Shown here one piece after another: positions 26,434 to 34,715 of a stretch of 64,000 nucleotides of DNA. The DNA is taken from positions 62,001 to 126,000 of the forward strand of contig NZ_JAAGLU010000012.1 in the NCBI RefSeq assembly GCF_010550245.1, in the 5' to 3' direction. The DNA comes from Streptomyces sp. SID12501 (GTDB lineage Bacteria; Actinomycetota; Actinomycetes; Streptomycetales; Streptomycetaceae). Position numbers and translations under genes: made by a program. The number at the start of each line of letters is the position of its first letter. Positions within the stretch are counted from its first letter, which is position 1. The notes beneath the pieces are model-generated. The model had not been told where the DNA came from, searched no databases, and saw only the letters and a list, made by a program, of their open reading frames with translations.

Positions 26434-27864
26434 TCACGCGTGTTCGCCCTCGCCCAAGTGATGCACGCGGACCATGTTGGTCGTGCCCGGGACGCCGGGC
26501 GGGGAGCCGGCTGTCATGACGACGATCTCGCCGATGTTGAAGCGGTTCAGCTTCAGCATCTCCTGGTCGACCAGGGAGACCATCTCGTCCGTGCTGTTGA
26601 CGAACGGGACGACGTAGGAGTCGACGCCCCAACTCAGGGACAGCTGGTTGCGGGTGCCCTCGTCGGTGGTGAAGGCGACGATCGGCTGGGCCGCGCGGTA
26701 GCGGGAGAGGCGGCGGGCGGTGTCGCCGGACTTGGTGAAGGCGACCAGGCCCTTGCCGCCGAGGAAGTCGGCGATCTCGCAGGCCGCGCGGGCGACCGAG
26801 CCGCCCTGCGTCTTCGGCTTCTTGCCGGGGACGAGGGGCTGGAGGCCCTTGGAGAGGAGTTCCTCCTCCGCCGCGGCCACGATCTTCGACATCGTGCGGA
26901 CCGTCTCGAGCGGATACGCGCCGACCGACGACTCCGCCGACAGCATGACCGCGTCCGCGCCGTCCAGGATCGCGTTCGCCACGTCGGACGCCTCGGCGCG
27001 CGTCGGGCGGGAGTTGGTGATCATCGACTCCATCATCTGGGTCGCGACGATCACCGGCTTGGCATTGCGCCGGCACAGCTCCACCAGGCGCTTCTGCACC
27101 ATCGGGACCTTTTCGAGGGGGTACTCGACGGCGAGGTCGCCGCGGGCCACCATCACACCGTCGAAGGCCGCGACGACGGCCTCCATGTTGTCGACCGCCT
27201 GCGGCTTCTCCACCTTGGCGATGACCGGGACGCGGCGACCCTCCTCGTCCATGATCTTGTGGACGTCGTTCACGTCACCGGCGTCGCGGACGAAGGACAG
27301 GGCGACCAGGTCGCAGCCCATGCGCAGGGCGAAGCGCAGGTCGTCGATGTCCTTCTCGGAGAGGGCCGGGACGTTCACGGCCGCGCCGGGCAGGTTGATG
27401 CCCTTGTGGTCCGAGATGACGCCGCCCTCGATGACGATCGACTTCACCCGCGGACCCTCGACGTCCACGACCTTCAGCTCGACGTTGCCGTCGTTGATCA
27501 GGATCTGGTCGCCGCGCGACACATCACCCGGGAGGCCCTTGTACGTCGTACCGCAGATGGTCTTGTCACCGGGGACGTCCTCGGTGGTGATGACGAACTC
27601 GTCGCCCCGGACCAGCTCGACGGGGCCCTCCGCGAAGGTCTCCAGGCGGATCTTCGGGCCCTGCAGGTCGGCGAGGACACCGATGGCCCGGCCGGTCTCC
27701 TTGGCGGCGGCCCTGACCCGGTCGTACCGGCCCTGGTGCTCGGTGTGCGTGCCGTGGCTGAAGTTGAAGCGGGCCACGTTCATCCCGGCCTCGATCAGCG
27801 ACACGAGCATTTCGTGGGAGTCGACCGCGGGGCCGAGAGTGCAAACGATTTTCGAACGGCGCAT
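26434..27864 (-). CDS. pyk: pyruvate kinase
   Basis: This 476-residue enzyme converts phosphoenolpyruvate and ADP to pyruvate and ATP. It is full length for bacterial PykA/PykF. Its features are the N-terminal RRSKIVCTLGPA and RFNFSHGTHTEH (substrate and K+ site), the B-domain cap, the catalytic Lys in VPVIAKVEKPQAV, MVARGDLAVE (Mg ligands) and the signature VIVATQMMESM. The C-terminal effector-like domain starts near residue 350. It belongs with the acetate kinase/phosphotransacetylase genes downstream on the map and pfkA beyond, a cluster of glycolytic and overflow genes. Confidence 0.97.
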   Translation of the reverse strand: MRRSKIVCTLGPAVDSHEMLVSLIEAGMNVARFNFSHGTHTEHQGRYDRVRAAAKETGRAIGVLADLQGPKIRLETFAEGPVELVRGDEFVITTEDVPGDKTICGTTYKGLPGDVSRGDQILINDGNVELKVVDVEGPRVKSIVIEGGVISDHKGINLPGAAVNVPALSEKDIDDLRFALRMGCDLVALSFVRDAGDVNDVHKIMDEEGRRVPVIAKVEKPQAVDNMEAVVAAFDGVMVARGDLAVEYPLEKVPMVQKRLVELCRRNAKPVIVATQMMESMITNSRPTRAEASDVANAILDGADAVMLSAESSVGAYPLETVRTMSKIVAAAEEELLSKGLQPLVPGKKPKTQGGSVARAACEIADFLGGKGLVAFTKSGDTARRLSRYRAAQPIVAFTTDEGTRNQLSLSWGVDSYVVPFVNSTDEMVSLVDQEMLKLNRFNIGEIVVMTAGSPPGVPGTTNMVRVHHLGEGEHA

Positions 27865-27892
27865 GGGGCGATCCTATCGGTTTGTTTCGCTT

Positions 27893-27904
27893 CGGAATAT
27901 TCCG
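27893..27904. promoter_or_regulatory. CGGAATATTCCG palindrome before pyk
   Basis: A perfect 12-bp palindrome lies 29 bases upstream of the pyk start codon, in an A/T-richer patch. It overlaps where the promoter should be, so an operator role is plausible. The remainder of 27905-28040 shows nothing else. Confidence 0.4.
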
Positions 27905-28040
27905 CCTGGTGGACGACGTAGAAGCACCTACTGGACACAAAGGGGCGGGATAGCGCTCAGGTGAGGCTCTTCCGGCATTGTCTGCCCAATGTTTCCCAAT
28001 GTTCGTCCAATATCCGTTAAGTGTCTTCAGTTGTCCGTTC

Positions 28041-29264
28041 TCAGGTGCTCGCGGTTCCCACCAGCGCGTACGCCTGTGTCGCGATCTCCAGCTCCTCGTC
28101 CGTCGGGACGACCGCCACCGCGACCGGGGAGCCCGCGGGCGAGATCAGCCGGGCCTCCTGGCTCCGTACGGCGTTCAGGGCGCCGTCCACGGCCATGCCG
28201 AGGCCCTCCAGGCCCGCCACCGCCGCCTCGCGCACCGGCGCCGCGTTCTCGCCGACCCCGGCTGTGAACGCGATGGCGTCCACCCGGCCGAGTACCGCGT
28301 AAAAGGCGCCGATGTACTTCTTCAGTCGGTGGATGTAGATGTCGAAGGCCAGCCGGGCCGCCGGGGCGTCCGCGCCGCCCTCGTCGATACGGCGGCGGAT
28401 TTCCCGCATGTCGTTGTCTCCGCACAGACCGAGCAGGCCGCTCTTCTTGTTGAGAAGAGTGTCGATCTCGTCCGTGGACATTCCGCCAACACGCGTCAAA
28501 TGGAAGATGACGGCCGGGTCCAGGTCGCCGGACCGGGTTCCCATGACGAGTCCCTCCAGAGGCGTCAGCCCCATGGACGTGTCCACGCACTTGCCGCTCC
28601 GTACGGCCGACGCGGACGCCCCGTTGCCCAGGTGCAGCACGATCACGTTCACGTCCTCGGGCGCCCGGCCCAGGAGCCGCGCCGTCTCCCTCGACACGTA
28701 CGCGTGGGACGTGCCGTGGAACCCGTACCGCCTGATGCGGTACTCGTCGGCGGTCTTCACGTCGATCGCGTAGCGGGCCGCCGACTCCGGCATCGTGGTG
28801 TGGAAGGCCGTGTCGAAGACCGCCACCTGGGGGAGGTCGGGGCGCAGGCTCTGGGCCGTACGGATGCCGGTGAGGTTGGCCGGGTTGTGCAGCGGGGCCA
28901 CCGGGATCAGGCGCTCGATCTCCGCGAGGACCGTGTCGTCGATGACCGTCGGCTCGGTGAAGGACAGGCCGCCGTGCACCACCCGGTGGCCGATGGCCGC
29001 CAATTGAGCGGAGTCCAGGCCCAGTTCGTCCTTCGCCAGTTCCTCCGCCACCGCCTTCAGGGCTGCCTCGTGGTCGGCGATCGGGCCCGTGCGCTCGCGG
29101 GACGCGCCGCCGGTCGCCAGCGGGGTGTGCTTCAGGTGGGACGTCTCCTCGCCGATGCGTTCCACCAGGCCCACGGCGAGCCGGCTGCTGTCGCGCATGT
29201 CGAGCAGCTGGTACTTCAGCGAGGACGAACCGGAGTTGAGGACGAGGACGCGGGTCGCGGTCAC
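28041..29264 (-). CDS. ackA: acetate kinase
   Basis: This 407-residue enzyme converts acetyl phosphate and ADP to acetate and ATP, and the reverse. Its features are VLVLNSGSSSLKYQL at the N-terminus, RVVHGG, the catalytic Asp in AVFDTAFHTTMP, RRYGFHGTSHAYV, LHLGNGASASAV and GTRSGDLDPAV. The GTG start at 29264 overlaps the phosphotransacetylase stop (GTGA), so the pair is translationally coupled, matching the enzymatic order pta then ackA. Confidence 0.97.
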   Translation of the reverse strand: MTATRVLVLNSGSSSLKYQLLDMRDSSRLAVGLVERIGEETSHLKHTPLATGGASRERTGPIADHEAALKAVAEELAKDELGLDSAQLAAIGHRVVHGGLSFTEPTVIDDTVLAEIERLIPVAPLHNPANLTGIRTAQSLRPDLPQVAVFDTAFHTTMPESAARYAIDVKTADEYRIRRYGFHGTSHAYVSRETARLLGRAPEDVNVIVLHLGNGASASAVRSGKCVDTSMGLTPLEGLVMGTRSGDLDPAVIFHLTRVGGMSTDEIDTLLNKKSGLLGLCGDNDMREIRRRIDEGGADAPAARLAFDIYIHRLKKYIGAFYAVLGRVDAIAFTAGVGENAAPVREAAVAGLEGLGMAVDGALNAVRSQEARLISPAGSPVAVAVVPTDEELEIATQAYALVGTAST

Positions 29265-31378
29265 TGGTGGGGTGCCTTCTGAGTGGGGACCTGGCTGGGG
29301 GCGGAGTCGGCGGTCTGGGCCTGGATCGCGGTGATGGCGACCGTCGTGACGATGTCCGGGACCAGGGCGCCCCGGGACAGGTCGTTGACCGGCTTGCGCA
29401 GGCCCTGGAGGACCGGGCCGACGGCGATCGCGCCGGCCGAACGCTGCACGGCCTTGTAGGTGTTGTTGCCGGTGTTGAGGTCCGGGAAGATCAATACGCT
29501 TGCCTGGCCCGCGACTTCGGAACCCGGCAGCTTGGTGGCGGCCACGGTCGGCTCCACGGCCGCGTCGTACTGGATCGGGCCTTCGATACGCAGGTCCGGG
29601 CGCCGCGAGCGCACCAGCTCGGTCGCCTCCCGCACCTTGTCGACATCGGCGCCCGAACCCGACGTACCCGTCGAGTACGACAGCATCGCGATCCGCGGCG
29701 TCACGCCGAACTGCTCGGCGGTGGCAGCCGACTGGATGGCGATGTCGGCCAACTGCTCGGCGTTCGGGTCGGGGTTGACCGCGCAGTCGCCGTAGACGAG
29801 GACCTTGTCGGCCAGGCACATGAAGAAGACGGACGAGACGATCGAGGCGTCCGGCTTGGTCTTGATGATCTCGAAGGCGGGCCGGATCGTCGCGGCCGTG
29901 GAGTGCACCGAACCCGACACCATGCCGTCGGCCAGGCCCTCCTGGACCATCAGGGTGCCGAAGTAGTTGACGTCCGAGGCGACGTCGTAGGCGAGTTCCA
30001 CCGTGACGCCCTTGTGGGCGCGGAACTTGGCGTACTTCTCGGCGAACGTGTCCCGCAGTTCGGAGGTCTGCGGGTCGATCAGCTGGGTGCCGCCGAGGTC
30101 GATGCCCAGGTCGGCGGCCTTCTTGCGGATGGCGTCGACCGGGCCGAGCAGCGTCAGGTCGCACACGCCCCGGCGCAGCAGCACCTCGGCGGCGTGCAGG
30201 ACGCGTTCCTCGGTGCCCTCGGGGAGGACGACCCGGCGCTTGTCGGCGCGGGCGCGTTCGAGGAGCTTGTGCTCGAACATCATCGGCGTGACACGGTCGC
30301 TGCTGGGTGCGGAGACGCGCTTGAGGAGTTCCGTCGTATCCACGTGACGTTCGAAGAGGCCCAGCGCCGTCTCCGCCTTGCGCGGGGTGGCCGCGTTCAA
30401 CTTCCCCTCCAGGGAGAAGAGTTGGGCGGCGATGGGGAAGCTCGTGCCGGCCACGGAGACGACCGGGGTGCCCGGGGCGAGGCGGGCGGCGAGGGTGAGA
30501 ACCTCGTTGCTGGGGCGCTCGTTCAGGGTCAGCAGGACACCCGCGATGGGCGGCGTACCGGCGCTGTGCGCGGCCAGGGCGCCGACGACCAGGTCGGCGC
30601 GGTCGCCGGGGGTGACGACCAGGCAGCCGGGGGTCAGCGCGGTCAGGAAGTTGGGCAGCATCGCGCCGCCGAAGACGAAGCCCAGCGCGTCACGGGCGAG
30701 GCCCGAGTCGTCGCCGAGAAGCACTGTGCCGCCGAGCACCTGGGTGATCTGGGCGACCGTCGGCGCGGAGAGGGCGGGCTCGTCGGGGAGGACGTAACAG
30801 GGCACGGGGAGACGGGAGTCGAGGCCCGCGGCGATGCCGGCGCGGTCCTCGCGGGCGACGCGGTTGGCGACCATGGCGAGGACGTCGCAGCCCAGCGCCT
30901 CGTACGCGCGGTACGCGTTGCGCGTCTCGGCGAGCACCGACTCGGCGGTCTGGTCGCGTCCGCCGACGACCGCGACGACGGACGCGCCGAACTCGTTCGC
31001 GAGGCGGGCGTTGAGGGCCAGCTCGTCCGGGAACTGGGTGTCGGCGAAGTCGGTGCCGAGGACGAGGACGACGTCGTACTCGCGGGCGACGAGCAGGAAT
31101 CGGTCGACGAGGGTGGAGACGAGCTCGTCGGTGCCCTGCTCGGCCTGGAGCGCGGACGCCTCCGGGTAGTCCATGCCGTACACGGTCGCCGGGTCCTGGG
31201 AGAGGCGGTAGCGGGCGCGCAGCAGCTCGAAGAGACGGTCCGGGTTGTCGTGCACCAGGGGGCGGAAGACGCCCACGCGGTCGACCTGCCGGGTCAGGAG
31301 TTCCATGACCCCCAGCTCGACGACCTGGCGGCCGTCGCCCCGGTCGATCCCGGTCACGTACACGCTGCGGGTCGTCAC
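29261..31378 (-). CDS. pta: phosphate acetyltransferase, long form
   Basis: This 705-residue enzyme interconverts acetyl-CoA and acetyl phosphate. The long form has an N-terminal BioD-like P-loop-fold domain (residues 1-~215), a DRTGG regulatory domain (~215-340, with LGDDSGLARDALGFVFGGAMLP) and the C-terminal catalytic PTA_PTB domain from ~365. The catalytic domain contains RVVLPEGTEERVLHAA, DGMVSGSVHSTAATIRPA and SYSTGTSGSG. The first gene of the pta-ackA operon, it is divergent from pfkA with 208 bases between them. Confidence 0.96.
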   Translation of the reverse strand: MTTRSVYVTGIDRGDGRQVVELGVMELLTRQVDRVGVFRPLVHDNPDRLFELLRARYRLSQDPATVYGMDYPEASALQAEQGTDELVSTLVDRFLLVAREYDVVLVLGTDFADTQFPDELALNARLANEFGASVVAVVGGRDQTAESVLAETRNAYRAYEALGCDVLAMVANRVAREDRAGIAAGLDSRLPVPCYVLPDEPALSAPTVAQITQVLGGTVLLGDDSGLARDALGFVFGGAMLPNFLTALTPGCLVVTPGDRADLVVGALAAHSAGTPPIAGVLLTLNERPSNEVLTLAARLAPGTPVVSVAGTSFPIAAQLFSLEGKLNAATPRKAETALGLFERHVDTTELLKRVSAPSSDRVTPMMFEHKLLERARADKRRVVLPEGTEERVLHAAEVLLRRGVCDLTLLGPVDAIRKKAADLGIDLGGTQLIDPQTSELRDTFAEKYAKFRAHKGVTVELAYDVASDVNYFGTLMVQEGLADGMVSGSVHSTAATIRPAFEIIKTKPDASIVSSVFFMCLADKVLVYGDCAVNPDPNAEQLADIAIQSAATAEQFGVTPRIAMLSYSTGTSGSGADVDKVREATELVRSRRPDLRIEGPIQYDAAVEPTVAATKLPGSEVAGQASVLIFPDLNTGNNTYKAVQRSAGAIAVGPVLQGLRKPVNDLSRGALVPDIVTTVAITAIQAQTADSAPSQVPTQKAPHQ

Positions 31379-31410
31379 GCGTGCTCTCCGTTTCCTCGCT
31401 CGCGAATATG

Positions 31411-31426
31411 GCTCACCGAGGTGAGC
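31411..31426. promoter_or_regulatory. GCTCACC-GA-GGTGAGC palindrome between pta and pfkA
   Basis: A perfect 7-bp inverted repeat with a 2-base spacer, 33 bases upstream of the pta start codon and just before the putative pfkA -35. Its position would let one regulator affect both directions. Confidence 0.45.
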
Positions 31427-31435
31427 GGAACCCTC

Positions 31436-31464
31436 TTGACAGTACCCGCGGCGATGGCTAAGGC
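31436..31464 (+). promoter_or_regulatory. putative vegetative promoter for pfkA
   Basis: A consensus -35 TTGACA (31436-31441) and a -10-like TAAGGC (31459-31464) are separated by 17 bases. They point towards pfkA and imply a leader of about 115 bases. Confidence 0.45.
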
Positions 31465-31586
31465 ACCCGCCAGGATCGAGGGCCCGGCCCGGGCGTGAAA
31501 CAATTGGGGCGACTCACCGGCATCACAGGCAACCAGAGCGATCAGACCGAGTCAGACTGATCACAGCGAGCAGGAGACAGAGCACG

Positions 31587-32612
31587 ATGCGCATCGGAGT
31601 TCTCACCGCAGGCGGCGACTGTCCGGGCCTGAACGCAGTGATCCGGTCGGTCGTGCACCGAGCGGTCACCCAGTACGACGACGAGGTCATCGGCTTCGAG
31701 GACGGCTACGCGGGGCTGCTCGACGGCCGCTACCGCAGCCTCGACCTCGACGACGTCAGCGGCATCCTCGCCCGCGGCGGCACCATCCTCGGCTCGTCCC
31801 GGCTCCCGCGCGACCGGCTGCGCGAGGCCTGCGAGAACGCGCAGGACATGGCCCGCGAGTTCGGTATCGACGTACTGATCCCGATCGGCGGCGAGGGCAC
31901 GCTGACGGCGGCCCGGATGCTGAGCGACGCGCGTCTGCCCGTGGTCGGCGTCCCGAAGACGATCGACAACGACATCTCGTCGACGGACCGCACGTTCGGC
32001 TTCGACACGGCGGTGGGTGTCGCGACGGAGGCGATGGACCGCCTGAAGACCACCGCCGAGTCCCATCAGCGCGTGATGGTCGTCGAGGTCATGGGCCGGC
32101 ACGCGGGCTGGATCGCCCTGGAGTCCGGCATGGCCGCCGGCGCGCACGGCATCTGCCTCCCCGAGCGCCCCTTCGACCCCGCCCACCTCGTGAAAATGGT
32201 CGAGGAACGGTTCGCGCGCGGCAAGAAGTTCGCCGTCATCTGCGTCGCCGAGGGCGCGCACCCCGCCGAGGGCAGCATGGACTACGGCCACGGTGCGATC
32301 GACCAGTTCGGCCACGAGCGCTTCCAGGGCATCGGTACGGCACTCGCGTACGAGCTGGAACGCCGGCTCGGCAAGGAGGCCAAGCCGGTCATCCTCGGCC
32401 ACATCCAGCGCGGCGGCACGCCCACCGCGTACGACCGCGTCCTCGCGACCCGGTTCGGCTGGCACGCGGTGGAGGCCGCGCACCAGGGCCAGTTCGGGCG
32501 GATGACGGCACTGCGCGGGACGGACGTGGTGATGGTGCCGCTGGCGGAGGCGGTCACCGAACTGAAGACGGTCCCGAAGGACCGGATGGACGAGGCGGAG
32601 TCGGTGTTCTAG
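31587..32612 (+). CDS. pfkA: 6-phosphofructokinase, ATP-dependent type
   Basis: This 341-residue enzyme phosphorylates fructose 6-phosphate to the 1,6-bisphosphate. It is of the actinobacterial group-III type, with GGDCPGLNAVIRSVV near the start and GGEGTLTAA (Gly rather than Asp at the position favouring ATP over pyrophosphate). PKTIDNDISSTD holds the catalytic Asp, and EVMGRHAGWIAL and LGHIQRGGTPTAYDR are present. CAGGAGA precedes the ATG. It is divergent from the pta-ackA operon. No helical N-terminal extension or frameshift is seen. Confidence 0.96.
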   Translation: MRIGVLTAGGDCPGLNAVIRSVVHRAVTQYDDEVIGFEDGYAGLLDGRYRSLDLDDVSGILARGGTILGSSRLPRDRLREACENAQDMAREFGIDVLIPIGGEGTLTAARMLSDARLPVVGVPKTIDNDISSTDRTFGFDTAVGVATEAMDRLKTTAESHQRVMVVEVMGRHAGWIALESGMAAGAHGICLPERPFDPAHLVKMVEERFARGKKFAVICVAEGAHPAEGSMDYGHGAIDQFGHERFQGIGTALAYELERRLGKEAKPVILGHIQRGGTPTAYDRVLATRFGWHAVEAAHQGQFGRMTALRGTDVVMVPLAEAVTELKTVPKDRMDEAESVF

Positions 32613-32651
32613 GACAGGGTCGGTCTGGTCGCGGTCTGAGCGGTCCGGCGA

Positions 32652-33392
32652 TCAGCGGGTGTTGGGGATGTTGGTGTCGACCTTCGCCCAGAAGTGCTCC
32701 ACGATCCGGTCGAGGAAGTCGCGTCCGATGTGGCTCGCCTCGGTCGCCGCGGAGCCGTCCGACCAGGTCAGGGTGGCGGCCAACTGCCCCTGGTAGTAAC
32801 GGTGGAGCTCCTGGAGTGCGCCCTCCAGGAGGCGCCGGTTCAGCGGCACCATCTTGTTGACGGGGCGGACGTACGCCTGCCAGCGCGTCGTGACCGCGCT
32901 GCGCAGCAGGCCGGCGAGCTTGCCGTCGAGGCCGGTCAGGGACATGAAGTCGGCGAGCGAGAGTTCGAGTACCTCGGCGAGAATCGCGGACTGCCGCTCG
33001 GTGCCGCGCCACTCGCCGCTCTCCTCCATCCGTACGTAGACGAGCAGTTCGAGCCCGACGGCCCGGGCGACGTCCTCCGCGCTGAGTCCGCGCGCGGCGC
33101 GGTGCTCCCGCAAGGTGCCGGGACGACCGATGAGTTCGCAGGGCGCACACCACAACACACCGGCGAGAGCGGTGAGTTCGCTGGTGCCCGGGGCCATGAT
33201 GTTGCGTTCCCAGGCGATCACGTGGTCCGGCGTGATGTACGGCAGCCCGTACGAGACCCGCATCCCGTACGCGACGTGCTCGGGGCCCATTCCGAGGGCC
33301 ACACGGAGTCTGCGGGCGGCGTGGGCGTCGAAGGGCGGGTTCGGCGGCGTGGGCGGTGGAGGCGGAACTGGGGGTCGGCGCACGCGCCACAA
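32652..33392 (-). CDS. XRE-type DNA-binding regulator
   Basis: This 246-residue protein has a proline-rich N-terminus (residues 1-20). Two helix-turn-helix-like segments follow: LRVALGMGPEHVAYGMRVSYGLPYITPDHVIAWERN (~28-65) and LREHRAARGLSAEDVARAVGLELLVYVRMEES (~93-125). An all-alpha C-terminus (~135-246) includes LAGLLRSAVTTRWQAYVRPVNKM. A tandem-HTH architecture suggests two half-site contacts or a degenerate first domain. It ends convergent with pfkA, with 40 bases between. Targets unknown. Confidence 0.82.
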   Translation of the reverse strand: MWRVRRPPVPPPPPTPPNPPFDAHAARRLRVALGMGPEHVAYGMRVSYGLPYITPDHVIAWERNIMAPGTSELTALAGVLWCAPCELIGRPGTLREHRAARGLSAEDVARAVGLELLVYVRMEESGEWRGTERQSAILAEVLELSLADFMSLTGLDGKLAGLLRSAVTTRWQAYVRPVNKMVPLNRRLLEGALQELHRYYQGQLAATLTWSDGSAATEASHIGRDFLDRIVEHFWAKVDTNIPNTR

Positions 33393-34000
33393 GCTAGGGG
33401 GGCGGGGCGGCGGTGACTACGTTCTGTTCGGCCACAATCACGGATTGTAGGAAGCTACGGGTCCGGGGGTGATTCCGGTCGGCTCCGGGCCGGCTGGGGA
33501 TCGTGGGCCGGTGGCTGGGTGGGGGCGCCTGGAAGGCTTGTCCGGGTGTCCGATCGTGCGAATGGCAAGGTGGAGGGGCATATGCACGAGTGTTCGCCGG
33601 TGGAGGTTCGAGGGCTCGAGGTGGATGCGGTGTCGGCCCTGTGGGCGAGTGTCGAAGGTGGGTGCGGTGTGGCGGGGGGTTCGGTGGGGTGGTGTGGGGC
33701 GGGTGACTGGCGAGTAGGGGCGGCGTGAATTGTGCGGTCTGTTGATTGGGCGCCGCTCGATTGCCACTGTGTTGCCTCTGGGCTGTCGCTTTTGCTGCAC
33801 CTGCCATGGAGGCCGCCTCCCCTTTGTGTCCGATGGGCGTGCGAGCGTCAAGTGCGCGTGCAACTGGGCATGTTGGGCCTTGTGGGGGTGGCTGGGGCGC
33901 GTACCGTTGCCGGAGGCTGCGGGCTGTGGTCTGCGATCTGCCGTCGGGATGAGGCCGGGTTGCCCGGGTGGGTGGCTTGGCGGGTTTTGGAGGACGCCGG
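33393..34000. other. 608-base gap without a convincing gene
   Basis: From about 33450 onward this stretch is strongly G- and T-biased on the plus strand, with runs such as GTGGCGGGGGGTTCGG. Open frames here have Cys/Trp-rich translations without Streptomyces codon bias. The only candidate is the 48-codon frame listed separately. A clear ribosome site for the next gene (GGAGG, 33989-33993) ends the gap. Confidence 0.5.
33582..33728 (+). CDS. possible 48-residue hypothetical protein
   Basis: An ATG at 33582 with GGTGGAGGGG just upstream opens a 48-codon frame (MHECSPVEVRGLEVDAVSALW...). The first 25 residues look protein-like, but the rest is low-complexity Gly/Val/Trp. No family is recognised; it may be a degraded or spurious frame. 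Confidence 0.2.
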   Translation: MHECSPVEVRGLEVDAVSALWASVEGGCGVAGGSVGWCGAGDWRVGAA

Positions 34001-34474
34001 GTGGCGTCGGAAAGTGGTGGTCCTGTGAGTGGTGAGCCGGAGAAGATCGAGGGGCACATACGGGAGCGGCTGCTCGCCCCGAACTTCTGGCACCTCGCGA
34101 CGGTCGGTGCGGACGGCATGCCGCAGGTGTCGCCGATGTGGGTCGACATCGAGGGCGACCATGTCATGGTCAACACGGCCATCGGCCGCGTGAAGGAGGA
34201 GAACCTCCGCAGCAATCCGAACGTCTCGCTCTCCCACCACGACCCCGAGAACCCGTACGACCGTGCGGAGATCCGGGGGCGCGTGGTGCGGTTCGTGGAG
34301 GGCGAGGAGGCGGAGCGTTCCATGGACCGGCTCACCAAGAAGTACATCGACCAGGACCGGTATCCGTGGCTGCTGCCGGGGGAGCGGCGCGTGATGCTGC
34401 TCATCGAGGTGACGCGGGTGCGGCGGGTTGTGGGGGTTGAGCCGTTCCGGCCTGGGGTGCTGCCTGAGGTGTGA
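34001..34474 (+). CDS. PPOX-class F420/FMN-dependent split-barrel oxidoreductase
   Basis: This 157-residue protein has the pyridoxamine-5'-phosphate-oxidase-like split barrel: FWHLATVGADGMPQVSPMWVDIEGDHVMVNTAIGRVKEENLRSNP and IRGRVVRFVEG. Members typically bind F420 or FMN and act on small quinones or unknown substrates; which cofactor applies here is not visible. The GTG at 34001 is chosen because GGAGG lies seven bases upstream; a later GTG (34025) has none. A run of eight Ts (34480-34487), rare in this genome, follows the stop and may aid termination. Confidence 0.85.
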   Translation: MASESGGPVSGEPEKIEGHIRERLLAPNFWHLATVGADGMPQVSPMWVDIEGDHVMVNTAIGRVKEENLRSNPNVSLSHHDPENPYDRAEIRGRVVRFVEGEEAERSMDRLTKKYIDQDRYPWLLPGERRVMLLIEVTRVRRVVGVEPFRPGVLPEV

Positions 34475-34514
34475 GTAAGTTTTTTTTGGCGGCGGGGCCA
34501 ACGGGGGCTAGGGG

Positions 34515-34706
34515 CTACAGGAGGTGGTCTGCCTTGCCGGCCTTGATGTCCCGGATGAGGGTGCGGAGGGCTTCTCGGGTGTCGGTGAGGTAGGTGTCCT
34601 CCTGGCCGGCGATGGCGATGTAGGCGTTGCCGTTCGGGTCGGTGCCTATGCGGAAGCAGTTGGCGCCTTCGGCGCAGTAGGGCTCTTCCCAGGTGATGTC
34701 GGGCAA
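34515..34706 (-). CDS. DUF397-like small protein (triad 2)
   Basis: This 63-residue protein is nearly identical to the copy at 26151 (differences at residues 10, 15, 25, 38 and 52). It is the last gene of the inverted triad copy, 9 bases after the regulator stop. It probably acts on the adjacent WhiJ-like regulator. Confidence 0.85.
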   Translation of the reverse strand: MPDITWEEPYCAEGANCFRIGTDPNGNAYIAIAGQEDTYLTDTREALRTLIRDIKAGKADHLL

Positions 34707-34715
34707 CGTGACTCC

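Noticed and set aside
29265..30164. Reading the acetate kinase gene as starting far upstream inside pta
   Set aside because: The extra part is an out-of-frame shadow of pta; the GTG at 29264 gives the conserved acetate kinase N-terminus.
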